NCBI GenBank assembly: GCA_007135385.1
Contig: SLIY01000206.1
Span: 1-18,037, forward strand
DNA: 18,037 bases
Direction of reading: 5' to 3'
Source of the DNA: Leptolyngbyaceae cyanobacterium CSSed165cm_216
GTDB lineage: Bacteria > Cyanobacteriota > Cyanobacteriia > Phormidesmidales > Phormidesmidaceae
Shown: piece by piece, positions 14,294-18,037 of the stretch
How the letters are laid out: each line of letters begins with the position of its first letter
Numbering within the stretch: position 1 is the stretch's first letter
The notes under the pieces: model-generated
Told to the model about the DNA's origin: nothing
Database searches by the model: none
The model's input: only the letters and a program-made list of their open reading frames with translations
Made by a program: the position numbers and the translations under genes

Positions 14294-14664
14294 TGGACCC
14301 GGGACGCGAGTAGCTGCTCTTCTAGGGCGGCAATCCGGTGATAAGCCGCCGTGAGCTGGGCTGTCAGGCGCTGAATCTGCACATCCTGGGAAATATTGGC
14401 CTCATTATTCTGCCGCTCTAGATCCAGATAGCTGCTGTCTACCAGAATATCTTTGTGTTCGCAGACGGTGTCTAGCAGGCTGGGACTGGCTTTAGGGGTG
14501 TATCGGTTGACTGGCTGCCCCACCTTAAAGTTACTGATATCGCTAGATGATGAATAGGCTGAAGCTAAAACAGTGGAGACCTGGCTATTAATTTGATCAA
14601 TCATCTGGTGCAGCGCGTCAACCTTAGTAGTCAAAACCACGACTTGTTCTTGAATGGAGTCCAT
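14290..14664 (-). CDS. Small coiled-coil protein, conserved in cyanobacteria
   Basis: The 124 aa protein has two heptad-rich segments: residues 1-35 (VVVLTTKVDALHQMIDQINS) and about 90-122 (VQIQRLTAQLTAAYHRIAAL). A polar middle with HKDILVDSSY separates them. I recognise the second segment as a pattern from small cyanobacterial hypothetical proteins. No enzyme motif, signal peptide or membrane helix is seen, so it is probably a small scaffold or partner-binding protein. The function is unknown. The ribosome binding site is weak; the start ATG at 14664 is the first that includes the coiled coil. Confidence 0.65.
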   Translation of the reverse strand: MDSIQEQVVVLTTKVDALHQMIDQINSQVSTVLASAYSSSSDISNFKVGQPVNRYTPKASPSLLDTVCEHKDILVDSSYLDLERQNNEANISQDVQIQRLTAQLTAAYHRIAALEEQLLASRVH

Positions 14665-15269
14665 ATGACGCCTGTTTCTAGTTTTCGCTACTTATCCTAG
14701 ACTCTAGTCAATCAATCTCCCTGCGTTTCCTGAATCATTTAACCTTTGTTTGCCCAGCGATACGATTGTTTGTCATCGCAAGTATGGTGAATCACGCGGT
14801 TTGATCAGGGTTAAAGAAACATTTTATTTTGTAAATTTGTGGACGCTTGAGGCTACAACCACTGGGGCTACTGTGGGAGATGCCAGCCCTTAGTAATTCT
14901 TTCTCGGCAATAAAATAATCACCCGACGGATTCCGGGAATTTGGCTTGTCTCTGCTCAAGCTCTCCTAGCTGGCTGTCAGATGGCGCGAAACGGCAGCCG
15001 GGAAATTCTGACTCCTGAATTCTATGACGGCCATAACGTCCCGCCTTAAGGAATACGCCTGGCGGCTTACATCCTGGTGGGGCCAAGGTCTAAAGGTTTC
15101 CCTGTCAAAACTCTCCAGCACAAGTGACATACACAAAGTTCATGATTTAAGGATTTAGCCACCGGTCATGTAATGAATTCACAAATCTAGCTGGAAGTCG
15201 GAATCCTTTTAAGTCGCAAGCCCATCAGGGCTTCTGGGTGTGCATTCTACGTTTCGGTAGCTAAATCCT
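14665..15269. other. Intergenic region of about 600 bp without a recognisable gene
   Basis: The spacer separates the coiled-coil gene (-) from the TIR-FGE gene (+), so both promoters should lie here. It has stop codons in all frames and contains small hairpins, such as AAGCCC-ATCA-GGGCTT (15218-15233), 36 bases before the ATG at 15270. No tRNA, repeat family or broken gene was recognised. Confidence 0.55.
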
Positions 15270-16997
15270 ATGACTGTTGCCAAAGCTATATTTATCTCCT
15301 ACCGTCGCTGCGATAGCATCGACATCGTGGGGCGAATTTATGATCGGTTAGTGGCCCATTTTGGTGCCAACAGCGTCTTTAAAGATGTTGATTCCATTCC
15401 CTTTGGGGTCAATTTTCGCCAGCATTTAGAGCGAGAAGTTAGCCACTGTCCGGTGTTGCTGGCGGTGATTGGTCCTGAGTGGTTAACCATGGCCGATCAA
15501 CAAGGGCATCGTCGCCTTGACGATCCAGCTGATTGGGTGAGGGTCGAAATTGAAGCCGCCCTGAAACGAGACAGTCTGGTCATTCCGGTGTTGGTGGGCG
15601 GGGCATCTATCCCAGGCGATACCGATCTGCCGGACAGTTTACGCGGTTTGGTCTATCGTCAAACCGCTCTGGTACGCCATGACCCCGATTTTCATCGGGA
15701 TCTGGATCGCTTAATTCAACGTTTGGAAGAGGTTTTTAGTCGGCTAACGCCCCCATCTGGGCCACCGTCGTCTCCCTATGGGGCTCTGATTGATGATTTG
15801 GCAGCCGCTTTGACCGCGGCCAAGTCCCCTCCAGAGCCGACCGCTCGGCCCTTGACTCGTCGTCGGTGGTTACGACTGATGGGGCTGGGGCTGCTGGGCG
15901 GTGGTTCCACTCTGGCTGTGCGCCCCTGGAGACAGTCGCTGCAGGCTCTCACGGCTAACCGCATTGCTACCCCCATGCCGTCCCTTGCAACGCTACCCGA
16001 TCGCCTGCAGCGGGCTTGGACGGCCGCCACTGAAGTGTCCAGCGATCGCACCGATACCTATGAATTCGTCTCGGTGACGGTGGATGAATTTGGTCGGCAG
16101 CGCCATCAGGCCCAAGTCACCACCCAGGCCTACGCAGAAATTTCCTTAGAAACACCAGCTGGCACCGTCCTGTTGCCGTTAGTGGCGATCGCAGGAGGAC
16201 AGTTTTTGCAAGGAGCCCCGGCCACTGAACCCGGTCATTCCGCTGCTGACCTGCAGCCAACCATGGCGACGGTGGAGCCCTTTTGGATCAGTATTTACCC
16301 CATCACCCAAGCTCAGTGGCGGGCAGTGGCCCAGCTACCGGAGGTGAATCGCCCCCTGGCGGCTAACCCAGCCTACTTTAAAGGTGACGACGATCGCCCA
16401 GTAGAGCAAGTGTCCTGGATGGAGGCCGTAGAATTTTGCGATCGTCTCAGTCGACTAGCCAAACCAGGGCTATCTCCCTTTCGTTTACCCACTGAAGCCG
16501 AGTGGGAATATGCCTGTCGGGCCAAAACCACTACCCCCTTTCATACCGGCGAAACCTTGACCACAGCCTTAGCCAACTATGACGGCACTTACCTCTACCG
16601 CCAAGAGCCCGTGGGGACGTTGCGCGGCACCACCACCGCCGTGGGCAGCCTGGGCAATGCTAACGCCTTTGGCCTCTACGACATGCACGGTAATGTGCTG
16701 GAGTGGTGTGCTGATGCTTGGACGCAGCAGGTCCCTGAACATATGGATGGAGACACAGATACCGACAGCCAGGCCGATGAATCCCCAACCACCGAGCTCA
16801 TTCAAGCCGATCAACCCCATACCGAACCGCCAGTACAGGTGATTCGCGGTGGGTCCTGGCAAAGTCGGCCTCACCACTGTCGGTCCGCTTACCGCACGGG
16901 CTTGATCGCCCACAGTCGCCGGCGGGATGTGGGCTTTCGGATTGTGCGATCGCAACTTCTGGAAAATCAGGCTGATTCAGGTCCCGGGACTAGCTGA
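15270..16997 (+). CDS. TIR domain - internal Tat-like segment - FGE-sulfatase-like protein
   Basis: The 575 aa protein has three parts. Residues 5-155 form a TIR_2 domain (IFISYRR, SVFKDVDSIPFGVNF, LLAVIGPEWL). In DWVRVEIEAAL, Glu93 aligns with the catalytic glutamate of SARM1-type NADase TIRs. Residues 195-216 read LTRRRWLRLMGLGLLGGG, like a twin-arginine signal anchor, placed mid-protein. Residues about 295-560 form an FGE-sulfatase fold: GGQFLQGAPATEP, SWMEAVEFCDRLS, RLPTEAEWEYACRA, GLYDMHGNVLEWCAD, RGGSW, GFRIV. The second cysteine of the FGE active pair is missing (CRSAYR instead of CYRYRC), so sulfatase activation is unlikely. Such TIR-FGE proteins in cyanobacteria suggest a sensing or defence role, but this is inference. 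A downstream insert (about 493-522) is Asp/Thr/Gln-rich. Confidence 0.88.
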   Translation: MTVAKAIFISYRRCDSIDIVGRIYDRLVAHFGANSVFKDVDSIPFGVNFRQHLEREVSHCPVLLAVIGPEWLTMADQQGHRRLDDPADWVRVEIEAALKRDSLVIPVLVGGASIPGDTDLPDSLRGLVYRQTALVRHDPDFHRDLDRLIQRLEEVFSRLTPPSGPPSSPYGALIDDLAAALTAAKSPPEPTARPLTRRRWLRLMGLGLLGGGSTLAVRPWRQSLQALTANRIATPMPSLATLPDRLQRAWTAATEVSSDRTDTYEFVSVTVDEFGRQRHQAQVTTQAYAEISLETPAGTVLLPLVAIAGGQFLQGAPATEPGHSAADLQPTMATVEPFWISIYPITQAQWRAVAQLPEVNRPLAANPAYFKGDDDRPVEQVSWMEAVEFCDRLSRLAKPGLSPFRLPTEAEWEYACRAKTTTPFHTGETLTTALANYDGTYLYRQEPVGTLRGTTTAVGSLGNANAFGLYDMHGNVLEWCADAWTQQVPEHMDGDTDTDSQADESPTTELIQADQPHTEPPVQVIRGGSWQSRPHHCRSAYRTGLIAHSRRRDVGFRIVRSQLLENQADSGPGTS

Positions 16998-17024
16998 CGA
17001 CGTTAGAATCGTAATGAACCAAAT

Positions 17025-17083
17025 CCAAGTCCAGACCTAGGGTTCTGCCTGGGGGAAAACTCCAGCTCGAGAGCTGGACTTGG
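17025..17083 (-). repeat. Dispersed repeat B, copy 2 (59 bp)
   Basis: Read on the minus strand this matches 4192-4250 at 48 of 59 positions. Its ends are perfect 10-base inverted repeats (CCAAGTCCAG / CTGGACTTGG). It also contains the palindrome CCAGCTC-GA-GAGCTGG (17062-17077). It lies between the TIR-FGE and TerB genes and can fold as a hairpin. Confidence 0.85.
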
Positions 17084-17136
17084 TATATTACGGCTTAGCT
17101 CCTCAATGCCGATGTTATGCCAACCCCATAAATCCT

Positions 17137-17823
17137 ATGCCCACAGTCACTGATTCTCCCTATACCGAAGCGCAAATTAAAGTTTGGCTGCGGGGGCTGT
17201 TGACCATCGCCTGGGCCGACGGTGATTTTAATCAAGATGAAAAAGCTCTGATTGCCGACATGACCCAGGATGAGTTGGCCCCCTGCATTGACTTTGACCA
17301 CTTTGACCCGGTAACCCCAGAAGAATTGGGCAAAACCCTAGGGGACGATCCCCAGGTGGCCGAAAACTTTCTCCGAATGGCGGTGATGGTTGCCCTGGCC
17401 GATGGGGTCTACTCTGTCGAAGAGGATGAGCAACTGCAAGCCTACTGTCAGGTGCTGAACCTAGGGGACAGCATCCTGACATCGGTGCGCTCGACTCTCT
17501 ACAGCCTCAACCCTGATCATGCTGAAGTGGCTGAAGGGCTACGTCCCCCCGCTGACAGCAGTAAGATCGACCCGCTCAAACCAGCCCGAGAATGGCTAGA
17601 CCAGCTAGAAGTACATGATCCCCGCCTAGCTCGGTTTGTGTGTAAACTGATCCCTTCCCAATGCCCGTTCGAGCGGGATGTGGTGCTGTTTAACAAAAAG
17701 CTGGTGCACATTCCCCCTATGTGCAAGCTCAACCCCCTGTATGAGCAGTTAGTGGGTCTACGATTTCGGGCTTTATCCTACCTGGCGGATGACTGTGGCG
17801 AAGATGTTACACCCCTGCTTTAA
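17137..17823 (+). CDS. TerB-like domain fused to Mo-nitrogenase C-terminal (Mo-nitro_C) domain
   Basis: The 228 aa protein (from ATG 17137, MPTVTDSPY) starts with a TerB-like helical domain (about 10-130). It has two ADGxxxxxE motifs, AWADGDFNQDEK and ALADGVYSVEEDEQ, as in TerB acidic metal-binding sites. The C-terminal part (about 150-228) matches Mo-nitro_C: LARFVCKLIPSQCPFERDV and HIPPMCKLNPLYEQLVGLRF. This domain is named from nitrogenase-linked sequences but occurs widely in cyanobacteria as a short protein; its function is unclear. No nif gene is visible. An in-frame TTG at 17080 would add 19 residues over the 59-base repeat and is rejected. The gene is on the same strand as the TIR-FGE gene, about 140 bp downstream. 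Confidence 0.9.
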   Translation: MPTVTDSPYTEAQIKVWLRGLLTIAWADGDFNQDEKALIADMTQDELAPCIDFDHFDPVTPEELGKTLGDDPQVAENFLRMAVMVALADGVYSVEEDEQLQAYCQVLNLGDSILTSVRSTLYSLNPDHAEVAEGLRPPADSSKIDPLKPAREWLDQLEVHDPRLARFVCKLIPSQCPFERDVVLFNKKLVHIPPMCKLNPLYEQLVGLRFRALSYLADDCGEDVTPLL

Positions 17824-17828
17824 ATGGG

Positions 17829-18037
17829 GTGGCGTTAGCCCCCTTTCTAGACTATTACCAGCAACAGGGACAACTCGAATCAACTCAGCTCGTTGGACAG
17901 ATTAATCTACGACTAGTCGTACCCCTAAGCGAATTTTTTCCAGATCAGCTAACGCAACATGCAACGTATCGGGGGACGCAAGTTTGCGTCCCCCGATACG
18001 TTGTCACGGTTCTTTCTAATCTTTCTGACTCTACTCA
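17829..18037 (+). CDS. Possible partial gene running off the right edge
   Basis: From GTG 17829, five bases after the previous stop codon, the frame stays open for about 70 codons to the edge. The translation begins VALAPFLDYYQQQGQLES and continues NLRLVVPLSEFFPDQLTQ, which looks like plausible protein. The 42-base palindrome at 17962-18003 falls inside it in frame. No Shine-Dalgarno sequence or recognised family supports it. It may be real and translationally coupled to the TerB gene, or an open frame by chance. Confidence 0.4.
   Translation, partial: MALAPFLDYYQQQGQLESTQLVGQINLRLVVPLSEFFPDQLTQHATYRGTQVCVPRYVVTVLSNLSDST
17962..18003. repeat. 42-base perfect-arm palindrome
   Basis: CAACGTATCGGGGGACGCAA (17962-17981) and its exact reverse complement (17984-18003) surround GT. 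It would form a very stable hairpin in RNA from either strand. No T-run follows directly. It could be a transcript 3' structure, a dispersed palindrome or part of a coding region. Confidence 0.9.

Noticed and set aside
14665..15269. Possible RNA gene or pseudogene in the long spacer
   Set aside because: Only short hairpins were seen, with stop codons in all frames, no tRNA-like fold and no recognised RNA family.
16830..16960. Variable region of a diversity-generating retroelement at the end of the FGE domain
   Set aside because: The C-lectin-like ending (RGGSW...CRSAYR...GFRIV) is the type used as DGR targets. The region is poor in adenine and AAC/AAT codons, and no reverse transcriptase or template copy lies in the window.

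Overview
The window is about 18 kb of chromosome from a cyanobacterium. Three things point there. The HIP1 octamer GCGATCGC recurs more than a dozen times (for example 925-932, 3161-3168 and 16946-16953). Several genes belong to families known mainly from cyanobacteria: a FurA of the Anabaena type, DUF4912, DUF4346, DUF2993, and a TerB/Mo-nitrogenase C-terminal fusion. The intergenic DNA also carries short dispersed palindromic repeats. The genus cannot be told from the sequence; a filamentous Leptolyngbya/Nodosilinea-like organism is a guess.

Layout. Positions 1-203 (-) hold the 5' part of a 2Fe-2S ferredoxin, divergent from a citramalate synthase gene (322-1989, +). Next come a rodZ-like gene (2255-3136, +), tatC (3215-4009, +) and a small conserved protein (4298-4513, +). 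The surrounding spacers hold most of the repeats. A TPR protein (4791-5489, -) and a conserved protein (6046-6504, +) diverge from a roughly 550 bp spacer containing a perfect 30-base palindrome. The conserved gene meets fur tail to tail, sharing the stop bases CTAA. A minus-strand block follows in the order of transcription: a DUF4912 protein (ending in a clear intrinsic terminator), comB, rsmE and fur. From about 10.85 kb the plus strand carries a DUF2993 protein, a RibD-like reductase, a GNAT/FemAB-like protein and a DUF4346 protein, then a small coiled-coil gene on the minus strand. The right end has a TIR-FGE-like receptor/effector-type protein (15270-16997), a TerB/Mo-nitro_C protein (17137-17823) and a possible gene running off the edge.

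Most genes look like housekeeping or conserved cyanobacterial genes in short, separate transcription units rather than one pathway. Amino-acid and cofactor metabolism (citramalate synthase, RibD-like, ComB), envelope and protein export (RodZ, TatC, DUF2993), iron regulation (Fur) and rRNA modification (RsmE) sit side by side. The most system-like gene is the TIR-FGE protein: it has an apparent TIR NADase glutamate, an internal twin-arginine-like membrane segment and a C-terminal FGE fold without the second catalytic cysteine. The most unusual non-coding signals are the 27-base repeat/palindrome array before the DUF2993 gene, two pairs of dispersed inverted repeats (59 bp and 64 bp cores), the 21-bp tandem duplication between a Shine-Dalgarno-like site and the RibD-like start codon, and a 42-base palindrome at the right end. 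I saw no tRNA, rRNA, CRISPR array, transposase gene or phage gene.
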